Assembly (NCBI GenBank): GCA_016841005.1
Contig: JAEORG010000090.1
Span: forward strand, 1 to 52,492
Direction of reading: 5' to 3'
Length of the DNA: 52,492 nucleotides
DNA from: Candidatus Thorarchaeota archaeon
GTDB lineage: Archaea > Asgardarchaeota > Thorarchaeia > Thorarchaeales > Thorarchaeaceae
In this document: piece after piece, positions 27,801-35,208 of the stretch
Position numbering within the stretch: position 1 is the stretch's first letter
Layout: each line of letters starts with the position of its first letter
Translations under genes and position numbers: made by a program
Notes under the pieces: generated by a model
Told to the model about the DNA's origin: nothing
Seen by the model: the letters and a program-made list of their open reading frames with translations, nothing else
Databases searched by the model: none

Positions 27801-27991
27801 CTGATTCTATCCTGGTCGATATTATACAAATCACTAATACATCTCATTCATCAACAGATATAATTGACACTACTAGTATTACTTCGTATCCTGATTACTT
27901 TCCTCTTACTATCTTTACGATTATTCTATCTTCTTGCGCGATATTAGTTGTATATTTAGTTATAGTGAAACTAAAAACCTCTTCAGAATGA
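24818..27991 (+). CDS. Membrane-anchored arylsulfotransferase-like ectoprotein with Ig-like and jelly-roll-like modules
   Basis: This 1057-residue protein has a signal/anchor helix (about 11-30), an arylsulfotransferase (ASST)-type propeller to about 400, several Ig-like modules, a jelly-roll-like segment near 790-910 (ALGSPDGNFAR, GYLSLDMG, RYIRVEYY), one more Ig-like module and a C-terminal helix ending in KLKTSSE. ASST enzymes move sulfate from phenolic esters through a sulfo-His. Conserved points: GHHHDFEFNPLTN (154-156), ITHSNTLFWD with His226, Arg244 eighteen residues later, and FYHAHSIE with His287, aligned with the catalytic His. The His-Arg distance equals that recalled for E. coli AssT (356/374). 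Activity is inferred. It is rich in N-x-S/T sequons and lies between GT4 genes, so a surface sulfation role is plausible. Confidence 0.72.
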   Translation: MLRQAKIKIPKIAVIVLILSLFVFQFWPLSSPINQNHLKSKELENYDPSRGSSIASTIYKSDFDLEVISTDDYFEGMNLLSISRRNITDYLDVQNITAIIDMTGAVVNAVETQSYGPSKIINSTTALLSGTDHVLFWNFFDNTTKRISLGSTGHHHDFEFNPLTNTIIIFKQMVEIIDSTEYLYDQINEYDLSGNLVWSINTSSFIPPSHWCPYEDIDQTLPDITHSNTLFWDIEEDIIFYNSRNTNTFYKINHSSSEVVWGLGEYGNFTLFDRNGIERSNLFYHAHSIEMINSTMFILFDNDYHNQTYSQNRKSRILEISINESSMEAIESWSYTPSLAYYSATMGDADRLPNGNRLGTFGTYYHPYGNYGARISEVDDEGKLVWEMNFLNSGEYCYSVYRTERFQYGPILNSPQDINILSNQNASLTWETWYSHRTKSDMLGSYQLYQDSIPIASDSLIFNKFWERTQINFTLSNLSKGTQNLTLIVTDDQSKLTSDTILLNIVDFYLNHTGPEEIELGASDTTIAWYGETVSDLQCNITSNSTLIKSFVWNGSSFSIDIAQLGAGVHLIELRLWNGTLKVYNETLIVTVSPNASPTINPLQQDTIEFIWNQTISFSWVIYDLSPYQWKIFLDGNLTEMNPWLSDNETILWIPPVLDEGEYNITFQVEDTFGSKTSKSHQLIIHPPTTPIIAYFLSSDEVIWGTSSSELSWEVHGGLNWTIYRNGTLFEEGTIDDGLVTLQIANWQSDNWLLGKYNITLLVSNTNSSTSKTEIIRVFLDFGDAYANEVLAVYSEAYLDAANALGSPDGNFARIFLDYGNGYLSLDMGKDEEIINLEGNDFWVFADHGNYSVFASNDLNERFKFVGRGIGNKSFDLADAGIDAARYIRVEYYYGETVYLDAIVGVNYNKPFSDETPPLIEGPPDFQLLENESYVYITWIVTDATPWNYTILIDGSLYISSPWNGSDISITYPITSSNQINFTIIVYDVVGNVATDSILVDIIQITNTSHSSTDIIDTTSITSYPDYFPLTIFTIILSSCAILVVYLVIVKLKTSSE

Positions 27992-27999
27992 TATCCTAT

Positions 28000-29157
28000 T
28001 TATTCCACTAGGTGGTCTACCAGTTCCTTCATCGTTTCATTCCAGCTATAATTCTCTTCAACAGCGATTCGTCCACTATTCGCGATTGATTCATACTTCT
28101 GGTAGTTTTTACTCAAATCGACCAATCTCTTTCTGAAGTTTCCTTTGGTTCTCTCTTCCAGGTAATGGATACCTGGTTCAATGTGATTCATTCTTCCTAC
28201 TCCTTCTGGACCTGAGAGGACAAGTAACTCATTTGCCATATATTGCAGAGCTTTGGTTCTTTGCCCTCCTACTAGAGGAGTGTCCTCAAAGAAAGGTAGC
28301 AGTCCAATAGAATTTCGATCTAGAATTGCTTGCATTTCACGATCCTGTACAAATCCATGAAATGTGACTAGGTTCTTGAGTACTACATCAATCTTCAGAA
28401 ACTGTTTGGCGGCATCCAATGGACCACCGACAATATCTATGCTAAACCTGCACTTTTTCTTGTAAAGATAATCTGCATCCTCAAGAATATTCTTAACAGC
28501 GATCATGTTCTGCCTAAAGCCAAAACTACCAATGAAGACCATCTTTAGTTTCGCATAATCCTTCGTCGCTCTCGTAATTCTATCTCTTGTTTCCATTCCA
28601 TTAGGAGCAAATAGAATAGTTTTGTTTGGAAAGAGGTGCTTCATATAATTCAAGGTCGAATGCGATGCAGTCGATATCAAATCACCGAAGTTAATGCAAA
28701 CGATATCTACTAGTTTCAAAACCGGTTTTGGTAGAAAGTCATAATCCGGATGTAATAAATTCAGATCGTCAATCACTACTGGTTTAAATCTAGTCAATTT
28801 AAGAAGAAAAATGAGGGGAAGCTGTAGAATCTGTTGAATCTGAATCTTCAAATGAAATTGTCTTGAAAGTAAGAGAATTAATGCAAAAGCTTTTAGCTGG
28901 AACAAAAGATGAACCAGAACCCGGAACCGACCACCATAGAACCAACCAATCCTAAAGAATGGGATTGCAACATTATGCACATATGCCTCAGAGGTTTCAA
29001 TTACATTATCCACATCACCTGGGCATATGACCGAGCATTTAGAGCCACGATGTAAGACCGTAGTACAGATGCCTTCTACTCTAGTCGCTAAACCATGAGG
29101 TCCTCCGTAAGGGATGTATGATACAATCACAATCCTGTCCTCTTTCTCTTTTCCCAT
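28000..29157 (-). CDS. GT4-family glycosyltransferase, atypical signature
   Basis: This 385-residue GT-B protein opens DRIVIVSYIPYGGPHGLATRV and has donor-domain segments LKMVFIGSFGFRQNMIAVKN, IDIVGGPLDAAK and IGLLPFFEDTPLVGGQRTKALQYMANELLVLSG. The usual second Glu of E-x7-E is replaced in TKALQYMANE, so its catalytic class is less certain, though the fold is clear. I chose ATG at 29157 because GAGGA lies nine bases upstream on this strand; the frame could extend to 29217. It converges on the large arylsulfotransferase-like gene with 8 bases between stops. It may share transcription with the nucleotide-sugar genes upstream (162 bases). Confidence 0.8.
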   Translation of the reverse strand: MGKEKEDRIVIVSYIPYGGPHGLATRVEGICTTVLHRGSKCSVICPGDVDNVIETSEAYVHNVAIPFFRIGWFYGGRFRVLVHLLFQLKAFALILLLSRQFHLKIQIQQILQLPLIFLLKLTRFKPVVIDDLNLLHPDYDFLPKPVLKLVDIVCINFGDLISTASHSTLNYMKHLFPNKTILFAPNGMETRDRITRATKDYAKLKMVFIGSFGFRQNMIAVKNILEDADYLYKKKCRFSIDIVGGPLDAAKQFLKIDVVLKNLVTFHGFVQDREMQAILDRNSIGLLPFFEDTPLVGGQRTKALQYMANELLVLSGPEGVGRMNHIEPGIHYLEERTKGNFRKRLVDLSKNYQKYESIANSGRIAVEENYSWNETMKELVDHLVE

Positions 29158-29319
29158 GGTAATATTCCTCACGGAACTCAATCCCCAGTGATAGGATTTT
29201 GGAGTGAATGAAATCAAGCCCTATTTGCTTATTGAAAAAGATGCTGATATATTATCTTATAGGCTGATTTCAGAGATAATCTAATTTCAAAGAATCAATT
29301 TGCATTTGAATGAAAAGCA

Positions 29320-30510
29320 TCAAATTTCTTTATCCAGCATCCGTTTAATTATTGTTTTCAAATCAGTGTCATAGCTCGCACCTAATGATTTAATCTTTGA
29401 TGAATCACATAGCAATATTGGAACGTCTGCTGGTCTGAATAAATCCTTAGCAAATTCAACTACAATCTCTTCATCCGACGATTTCAGTAACAATGCTTCA
29501 TCTTCCAAACCAAAATTCAAATCTCCATCCAAGATCATGCTATCTACGCGTGATTTCTCGAAAGCAAGTCCGAAATACTCTCTGTCTTCACTAGCTGATG
29601 GATTCGATACAAATGTATCCTTTATTTTCGACTGAAGACTGTCTATTTTAATCCCTGATAGTTCTAGTGCCCAAAGAAGAAAGGTCAATACCGAATTGGT
29701 CCTATTAGAACCTTGATTATAGACTTCTCCTGGTTCTCCCTTTTCTGCTAAGCATAAATATCCATCAATTACATCACCAATCCAGCTCCAATCTCTCATA
29801 GCAGTAACATTTCCAAGCTTGATTGTCTTACTTGTCTTCTTTTTGATGGATTTTACTTGGCTTACTATCGATGATGACATGAAGTTTATCCCTCTCCCTG
29901 GACCTTCATGGCTAAATGCTCGCGACACAATACCACGGATTCCATAAGCTTTCCAATATGTTTGCGTAATGACATCTCCCGCCACCTTGCTTGCTGCATA
30001 TGGAGACATGGGGCGCAATGGCGTATTTTCAGTTATCGGAAGTTCCGGTATCGTGTCTGGTTCGGGAAATATAGAATTGTATCTGGATTTCAATACATCA
30101 TATTGTTCTTTCGAAGAGAAAACAAGACCATATTCATCACTTGAACCTGCGAATACAATCTTTGTGTTTAGATCTTGTTTCCTAATAGATTCAAGTACAT
30201 TTGAGGTTCCTATCACATTTGTTCTCATTGTTTCGTTGGGGTTATTGAATGAATAATGTATATGCGATATTGCACCAAGGTGGAAAATGATTTCTGGCTC
30301 TGCATATTGGACAGCTGACGCAATGCTGTCAAAATCCTCCAGATAACCCTGTAGAAATGTAAATGATTTGTCATCAAACTCCTTTACTAAATGCTCTTTT
30401 ATATCGAAACCAAAAATTACAGCTCCCTTATCTTCGAGTTCTCGTATCAGATGAGTTCCAACAAATCCTGAAGATCCTGTTACTAGCACGCGAATGCCTG
30501 TCCAATCCAA
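29320..30510 (-). CDS. GDP-mannose 4,6-dehydratase-family SDR, divergent paralogue
   Basis: This 396-residue extended SDR has the NAD(P) loop VLVTGSSGFVGTHLI, the active-site pair SSDEYG and SPYAASK (Tyr-x3-Lys), and SHEGPGRGINF, which is typical of GDP-mannose dehydratases (NHESPRRG). The C-terminal FRPADVPILLCDSSKIKSLG matches the FRPxEVDxLxGDxSK of Gmd/Rmd enzymes. A stretch of about 35 extra residues (SEDREYFGLAFEKSRVDSMI onward) lies before that motif. TTG at 30510 is the start, with GGAGGAG eight bases upstream. It follows Gmd by 37 bases, so it may reduce or further change GDP-4-keto-6-deoxymannose, as Rmd does; it could also act on another GDP-sugar. Confidence 0.75.
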   Translation of the reverse strand: MDWTGIRVLVTGSSGFVGTHLIRELEDKGAVIFGFDIKEHLVKEFDDKSFTFLQGYLEDFDSIASAVQYAEPEIIFHLGAISHIHYSFNNPNETMRTNVIGTSNVLESIRKQDLNTKIVFAGSSDEYGLVFSSKEQYDVLKSRYNSIFPEPDTIPELPITENTPLRPMSPYAASKVAGDVITQTYWKAYGIRGIVSRAFSHEGPGRGINFMSSSIVSQVKSIKKKTSKTIKLGNVTAMRDWSWIGDVIDGYLCLAEKGEPGEVYNQGSNRTNSVLTFLLWALELSGIKIDSLQSKIKDTFVSNPSASEDREYFGLAFEKSRVDSMILDGDLNFGLEDEALLLKSSDEEIVVEFAKDLFRPADVPILLCDSSKIKSLGASYDTDLKTIIKRMLDKEI

Positions 30511-30547
30511 ATGTTTTCTCCTCCAATATTCTGAAAAGTGAGAATTC

Positions 30548-31618
30548 TCATTTCTCTAGATTGTTACTCTTGTGACTGAAATTATCTCTAATCCAAGTAT
30601 ATCCTAATCCTTCCAAGTCTGAAATACCCTCACCAGGCGGCTCAATACCTATATTTGCCAAATCATAATCGACCATTATCTTTGCCAAATTTTTGGCACG
30701 TATCATTGGTTTCCATGCCAAGAACTTCTGAGCTTTTGTAGTATCTGCTTGCAGATTGTTAACTTCTGAAGGGCGGAAAAATGCTGGATCCACTTCAACA
30801 TACTTGTTCCAATCTAACCCTACATAATCAAATGAAAAATCTAGGAAGTCTTCAATAGAATGAGTTTCACCTGTTCCAATGACAAAATCATCTGGTGGGG
30901 TGTGCTCTAGGATTTTTGTCATTCCAACGACGAACTCGGGAGCATATCCCCAGTCTCTTTTTGCTTGTAGATTTCCCAAGAAGAGTTTGCTCTGCTTCTT
31001 TGCCATGATATTTGCGAGAGTGTGAGTAATCTTACGGGTGACAAAATTAATTCCTCTTCTTGGTGATTCGTGATTGAACAGGATGCCATTTGTGCAATGC
31101 ATTCCGTATGATTCACGATAATTCACTGCAATCCAATATCCATATACCTTTGCAGTTGCGTAGGGGCTCTTTGGATAGAAACGTGTGTTTTCGCTCTGAG
31201 GTGCAGGTTCACCTCCAAACATCTCCGATGATGAAGCTTGGTAGAATCTAATATCCAAATCCGATTTTCTGATTCCCTCTAGGATATTTGCAACTCCGAC
31301 TCCCGTTACTTGAGCGGTGTAGTATGGTATCTGAAAACTTACTTTTACATGACTTTGGGCGGCTAAATTGTAGATATCATCTGGTTGTACCTCGCTTATC
31401 AATTGCACTAATGATGCTGGGTCCGTTAAATCTCCATAATGAAGATGAAGGTTTTCTGGAGCTTCTGGATTTCCAATCAAATGTTCTATCCTTGACAAAT
31501 TAGGAGAACTTGCTCTCCTAATCATTCCGTGGACTTCGTAACCTTTGGATAGCATGTAATCTGCTAGATATGATCCATCTTGCCCACTTATACCAGTGAT
31601 TAGAACTTTTCTATCCAA
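30548..31618 (-). CDS. gmd: GDP-mannose 4,6-dehydratase
   Basis: Gmd converts GDP-mannose to GDP-4-keto-6-deoxymannose, the branch point to GDP-rhamnose, GDP-fucose and GDP-perosamine. The 356-residue sequence is unmistakable: VLITGISGQDGSYLADYML, MIRRASSPNLSRIEHL, HYGDLTDPASL, NLAAQSHVKVSF, ASSSEMFG, SPYATAKVYGYWI, LFNHESPRRGINFVTRKI, LGNLQAKRDWGYA and FRPSEVNNLQADTTKAQ. Catalytic Ser/Glu and Tyr-x3-Lys are intact. I place the start at TTG 31618 because GAGGTG lies nine bases before it and the product begins MDRKVLITG; a GTG at 31630 is the alternative. It leads a minus-strand operon with its paralogue at 29320-30510. Confidence 0.93.
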   Translation of the reverse strand: MDRKVLITGISGQDGSYLADYMLSKGYEVHGMIRRASSPNLSRIEHLIGNPEAPENLHLHYGDLTDPASLVQLISEVQPDDIYNLAAQSHVKVSFQIPYYTAQVTGVGVANILEGIRKSDLDIRFYQASSSEMFGGEPAPQSENTRFYPKSPYATAKVYGYWIAVNYRESYGMHCTNGILFNHESPRRGINFVTRKITHTLANIMAKKQSKLFLGNLQAKRDWGYAPEFVVGMTKILEHTPPDDFVIGTGETHSIEDFLDFSFDYVGLDWNKYVEVDPAFFRPSEVNNLQADTTKAQKFLAWKPMIRAKNLAKIMVDYDLANIGIEPPGEGISDLEGLGYTWIRDNFSHKSNNLEK

Positions 31619-31694
31619 AACATAACCCACCTCAAAGGTTTTGACCTCTGCTTGTAGAGCACCTCTTTTATACTATTTGAATCTGATGCCATAA

Positions 31695-31886
31695 CTTCAC
31701 GCTTATTGTCATGATTTGCCTGGTGATTCAAATATTGAGATGGGACTGGTTCATATACAACCTAGTGAAACAAGCGGGCCAACGACAGAATTGGATTCAT
31801 ATAATCTGATGCCCTATTCTGTCTTGGTTGTATCTGTTGTTGTATTCACATCTCCGATATTCCTAATCCACCTGAAGCGTAGATAA
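31695..31886 (+). pseudogene. Orphan C-terminal fragment of a secreted, membrane-anchored protein
   Basis: This open frame of 63 codons has no start and ends at TAA 31884-31886. The last part reads HIQPSETSGPTTELDSYN, a polar linker, then YSVLVVSVVVFTSPIFLIHL, a membrane helix, then KRR and stop. That linker-helix-basic-tail form is exactly how the secreted proteins in this window end. I infer a relic of a lost surface protein, possibly a third arylsulfotransferase-like copy. Direct sequence similarity to those is not shown. Confidence 0.45.
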
Positions 31887-32157
31887 ACCAGAATATGCGT
31901 ATCTTGACATTGGAAAAATGGGTTATTGACAATCGAGTCTTTTATTGCATGATTCATTATATTTGCAGTACAGAGATGGAATCGCTTCGCATTCAATCGC
32001 ACTTTCTTCTCTAGGAAATTGGATCATATCGACTACTAATCAACAAACCCAGATGAGTCAGTTTCAAAAATCCGACATCCTTACTCTCCACTTAGCACTT
32101 TGAAAGATACAAATCAATTTGCCTGTCGAAAAAACTGCTTTCGGAGTAGAAATAAGC

Positions 32158-32166
32158 TTAATAAAG
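32158..32166 (+). promoter_or_regulatory. TATA box of the second arylsulfotransferase-like gene
   Basis: TTAATAAAG ends 32 bases before the TTG at 32199, the same spacing as for the hypC genes. This supports the TTG start over the longer frame from 32100. Confidence 0.55.
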
Positions 32167-32198
32167 TGCCATTTCTGATATCCGGAGAGGTGAAGATA

Positions 32199-33827
32199 TT
32201 GCAGGAACGGAAAGTTCTAACATTTTTCTTACTACTTTCATTTTTTATTTCGCTAGCAACACCAATACTAACTAATGATGTACTAAATCAGAGTAGCAAT
32301 CATTCTTCTAGATTTATTATGGCAGATTTGCCTACGAATTCAGATCGGTTGCAGGATTACGAGGATGGTATGACCATTACCACTTATGATGCAGCAAAAG
32401 CGATGAATGGTCTGAATCTTTTCTCACTTTCTATTACTCCCAATATAACAGAACGTGATACGGTCGGATACATGCTTGTCACCGATATGGAGGGTAATAT
32501 TGTGAATGGATTCTACTCAGAGGAGGAGATTGTAGCTCCTCGACTGATGAATTCAACATCGGTTACCTATGCTGGAAAAGACTCAAAACTCATCACTTTT
32601 TGGAACATGGAAACGAATGAAACACTCGAAACAGTTGTTCCTGCTGGGCACCATGAATGGGATTACAATCCACTAACAAATCAATTTGTAGTCTTCGAAG
32701 GTTGGACAGAGGATTACTACAATGAAGCAGAGGAAGAAACCTATCCTGTTTCATATGATGATGTCGTCGTCTACAATATTGACGGTTCTAAGGCATGGCA
32801 ATGGAGCTGCAATGAAACATTCCCGTTCAATTATACAGAATTCCACCTTCGCGATGAGGTGAATCGTGGTGAATATGATTGGACCCATACCAATTCCTTG
32901 TTCTGGGATGCTGATGAAGGTGCGATATACGTAAGTGTGCGACACCTTGACTGCATCGTAAAAATCGATGCTAATACTGGAGAAACCGATTGGGTAGTCG
33001 GACGATACACTGGCACAGCTGATCCTTTTACACTCTACAATATTGATGGAGAGATAGTTGACTCCATCTTCTATCACACGCATGCGTTAGAGAAGACTGG
33101 TCCTGATACATTCTGTGTCTATGATAACGACTTCTATAATCTCACTCGTACTAATCCTGAGATAGGTATAACACGATATGTTCGTTTTGAGGTGAACGAA
33201 ACCGCAAAGACCGCTCAAGTTATTTGGACCTGGACATCCCCCGCTAATTACTATCAAAACTCACAAGGCAATGCTGACCTTCTTCCGAATGGCGATGTCG
33301 TTGGCTCATTCAACAACAATCCTGAACCTTGGTTCACAGAGGTAAATTCAGAAGGTGAGATTGTCTGGGAGATGTGGTTCAATATCACGGAGAATAATGC
33401 AGGTTTCAAGGCTCCCGCTAATGCTTTCGAGCGATTCGTCGAGGCTCCAATCATCGAATACGTAAATTACAGTCCTACAATCATTGAAGGCAACAACGCT
33501 TCAGTAAGCATGAGTGTTTGGGATACCTTCAAGCGACGTTATAGTAGTGACGCGACTATAAGGATTCTAGAAGGCACAACAGAAATCGCTGTAAGTGACT
33601 TCACAATGCTTCCTTTGTGGCAAGAAACTATATTGAATATTGATATTGCTGGTCTATCTGTTGGTGCTCATGAGCTGACAATAGAGGTGGCGAACGAAGA
33701 TGGCATAGTTTCGCAGGAAACCATTAACATCGTTGTTGATGCTAACTTATTGCCTGTTATCGGAATTACTGCAGTAGTAATTGTTGCTGTAGTCGTTGTA
33801 GTTGTCGTCTTCATGAAGAAGAAATAA
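32199..33827 (+). CDS. Membrane-anchored arylsulfotransferase-like ectoprotein, short form
   Basis: This 542-residue paralogue of the ASST-like protein at 24818-27991 has a signal segment (VLTFFLLLSFFISLATPI), the ASST-like propeller to about residue 405, one Ig-like module and the anchor LLPVIGITAVVIVAVVVVVVVFMKKK-type tail. The matching motifs are GHHEWDYNPLTN, WTHTNSLFWDADE with His230, Arg248 eighteen residues later, and FYHTHALEK with His295 followed by VYDNDFYN. These fit the His, Arg and catalytic His of arylsulfotransferases; activity is inferred. TTG 32199 is preferred since GGAGAGG lies eight bases upstream and a TATA box is correctly spaced; the frame from 32100 adds 33 unlikely residues. 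It is a single-gene unit closed by a hairpin terminator. Confidence 0.75.
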   Translation: MQERKVLTFFLLLSFFISLATPILTNDVLNQSSNHSSRFIMADLPTNSDRLQDYEDGMTITTYDAAKAMNGLNLFSLSITPNITERDTVGYMLVTDMEGNIVNGFYSEEEIVAPRLMNSTSVTYAGKDSKLITFWNMETNETLETVVPAGHHEWDYNPLTNQFVVFEGWTEDYYNEAEEETYPVSYDDVVVYNIDGSKAWQWSCNETFPFNYTEFHLRDEVNRGEYDWTHTNSLFWDADEGAIYVSVRHLDCIVKIDANTGETDWVVGRYTGTADPFTLYNIDGEIVDSIFYHTHALEKTGPDTFCVYDNDFYNLTRTNPEIGITRYVRFEVNETAKTAQVIWTWTSPANYYQNSQGNADLLPNGDVVGSFNNNPEPWFTEVNSEGEIVWEMWFNITENNAGFKAPANAFERFVEAPIIEYVNYSPTIIEGNNASVSMSVWDTFKRRYSSDATIRILEGTTEIAVSDFTMLPLWQETILNIDIAGLSVGAHELTIEVANEDGIVSQETINIVVDANLLPVIGITAVVIVAVVVVVVVFMKKK

Positions 33828-33833
33828 TCGATT

Positions 33834-33871
33834 AATCTGGTAGAGAACCTACCAGATTTTCCTCTTTTTTT
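33834..33871 (+). terminator. Hairpin plus T-tract after the arylsulfotransferase-like gene
   Basis: AATCTGGTAG, a 5-base loop AGAAC and the exact complement CTACCAGATT form a perfect 10-bp stem six bases after the stop codon. A T-rich run with seven T in a row follows. It looks like an intrinsic-type terminator, which is unusual in Archaea, where T-tracts alone usually suffice. Confidence 0.7.
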
Positions 33872-34199
33872 GGTTAGTTGATCAGGTTCTTCGTATCAAC
33901 TTTTTCTACAAATATCTGACTAAATACCAAATGGGTCATGCAAGACCGTTTTCGGTTGCCTTGTTGTACGAAATTTGAACGACTTAGCGACGGGGGAGTT
34001 ACGAGTATAATCTCAGATGCTTGCTCTTCAAATGTCTCCAAATTGCTAATGCGTGACATCCCCAATTATCTAGGGAATTTCCTACAGAAATCTACGACTG
34101 GCATAAAGAAACAAGCAACTGCTCTATTACTCTCCGAAACGCCTCGCAATACTAATTTTTGCTAATCTTATGGCATGAATTCCAAATGATATCCCGAAT
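33872..34199. other. Gap between terminator and the minus-strand SDR gene
   Basis: Two opposed short ORFs (33938-34165 plus, 33874-34065 minus) lie here. Neither has a recognisable motif, ribosome site or conserved neighbour. I see no firm feature. Confidence 0.3.
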
Positions 34200-35135
34200 C
34201 TATGAATTTCTGAAAGCTTCAGCAAGGGTTTCAATACCCTTTTCAATCGGAATAAACTCGTATCTTTTCAATACACTAAGAGCTTTATCAATTAGCGCTC
34301 GTCTATAGAGGATGTTATAAACAGAATCTCTCCCTGTTCGTAGATATGATTGATTTACTATTGGCGAATTAGAGTTCAGGATTCGCTTTACTATTATGGC
34401 CAAATCCTTAATGGTGAAGAGCTCACTATTTCCTATATTGAATATCTCTTTTCCTTGAACATTTTCAATCAGATGAGCGGCAATAGCAGTTGCGTCACGC
34501 ACATCCAAAAAAGTTCGGGTCTGCATTCCATCTCCATGTATCAATAAGGGTTCATCATTTATAGCATTTCTAATGAATCGCGGGACGACAAATCTTTCGT
34601 CCTGTCTCTCTCCGTATGTATTGAAGTATCTCCCGATTATGACATTCTCAATCTCATGTTCATTGCTGTAATACGTGATCCATTTCTCTGCAAGAAGTTT
34701 TGAGATCGCATAGGGTGATTGTGGGATTGGCATATCTGTTTCGCAACTTCCTTTAGATGGAGATTCGCCATAAACCTCAGACGTTGATGAAAAGAAAATA
34801 GTTCCCAAATTCCTCTTTGGTATCACATCTAAAATCTGCTTTGTTCCGCAGAATTCCACATCAATTGTTTCTAATGGATTATTCGACGCTTGTTCTACTC
34901 CTAAGTACGCCGCGAAATGAATCAGGATGGAAGGATTATAATCATCGAAATCTCTTTTTTCGAGTTTCCTAATATCCTTCTTTAGTAACGATGCATCCTT
35001 GTTGACATTTGCTTCTTTTCCTTGAGACAAATTGTCAATTACTAGAACTTCATGATTATTGTTTGCGAAATAATCGACAACATGACTCCCCAAAAAGCCA
35101 GCTCCACCGGTAATGACAATCGTACCACTATCCAT
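34200..35135 (-). CDS. NAD-dependent sugar epimerase/dehydratase (extended SDR)
   Basis: This 311-residue extended SDR of the GalE/UDP-glucuronate decarboxylase group has TIVITGGAGFLGSHVVDYF for NAD binding, LIHFAAYLGV, the active site SSTSEVYG and SPYAISK, and NTYGERQDERFVVPRFI followed by HGDGMQTRTFLDVRDAT. Together these point to nucleotide-diphosphate sugar 4-epimerase, 4,6-dehydratase or decarboxylase; choosing among them is not possible here. ATG at 35135 is preferred over GTG 35144: AGGTG lies six bases upstream and a TATA box is 33 bases away. It follows the UDP-sugar dehydrogenase, whose product a decarboxylase or epimerase would use. Confidence 0.85.
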   Translation of the reverse strand: MDSGTIVITGGAGFLGSHVVDYFANNNHEVLVIDNLSQGKEANVNKDASLLKKDIRKLEKRDFDDYNPSILIHFAAYLGVEQASNNPLETIDVEFCGTKQILDVIPKRNLGTIFFSSTSEVYGESPSKGSCETDMPIPQSPYAISKLLAEKWITYYSNEHEIENVIIGRYFNTYGERQDERFVVPRFIRNAINDEPLLIHGDGMQTRTFLDVRDATAIAAHLIENVQGKEIFNIGNSELFTIKDLAIIVKRILNSNSPIVNQSYLRTGRDSVYNILYRRALIDKALSVLKRYEFIPIEKGIETLAEAFRNS

Positions 35136-35167
35136 TCCCAGCACCTGAGCGCCGTCTATGCCCCGAA

Positions 35168-35176
35168 ATTATAAAG
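35168..35176 (-). promoter_or_regulatory. TATA box of the minus-strand SDR gene
   Basis: CTTTATAAT on the minus strand lies 33 bases before the ATG at 35135, matching the spacing at the hypC promoters. Confidence 0.5.
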
Positions 35177-35208
35177 ATATGGGTGATTCGAACCTATTGC
35201 GACAGATT

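Larger units (their letters stand above)
31619..32198. other. 580-base gap between gmd and the second arylsulfotransferase-like gene
   Basis: It holds a C-terminal fragment of a membrane-anchored protein (31695-31886), a short minus-strand ORF at 31814-32002 that looks like a shadow, and the promoter of the downstream gene. I see no RNA gene or repeat. Confidence 0.5.

Noticed and set aside
33874..34165. Opposed ORFs of 63 and 75 codons after the terminator
   Set aside because: No motif, no ribosome site, and they overlap each other on opposite strands.
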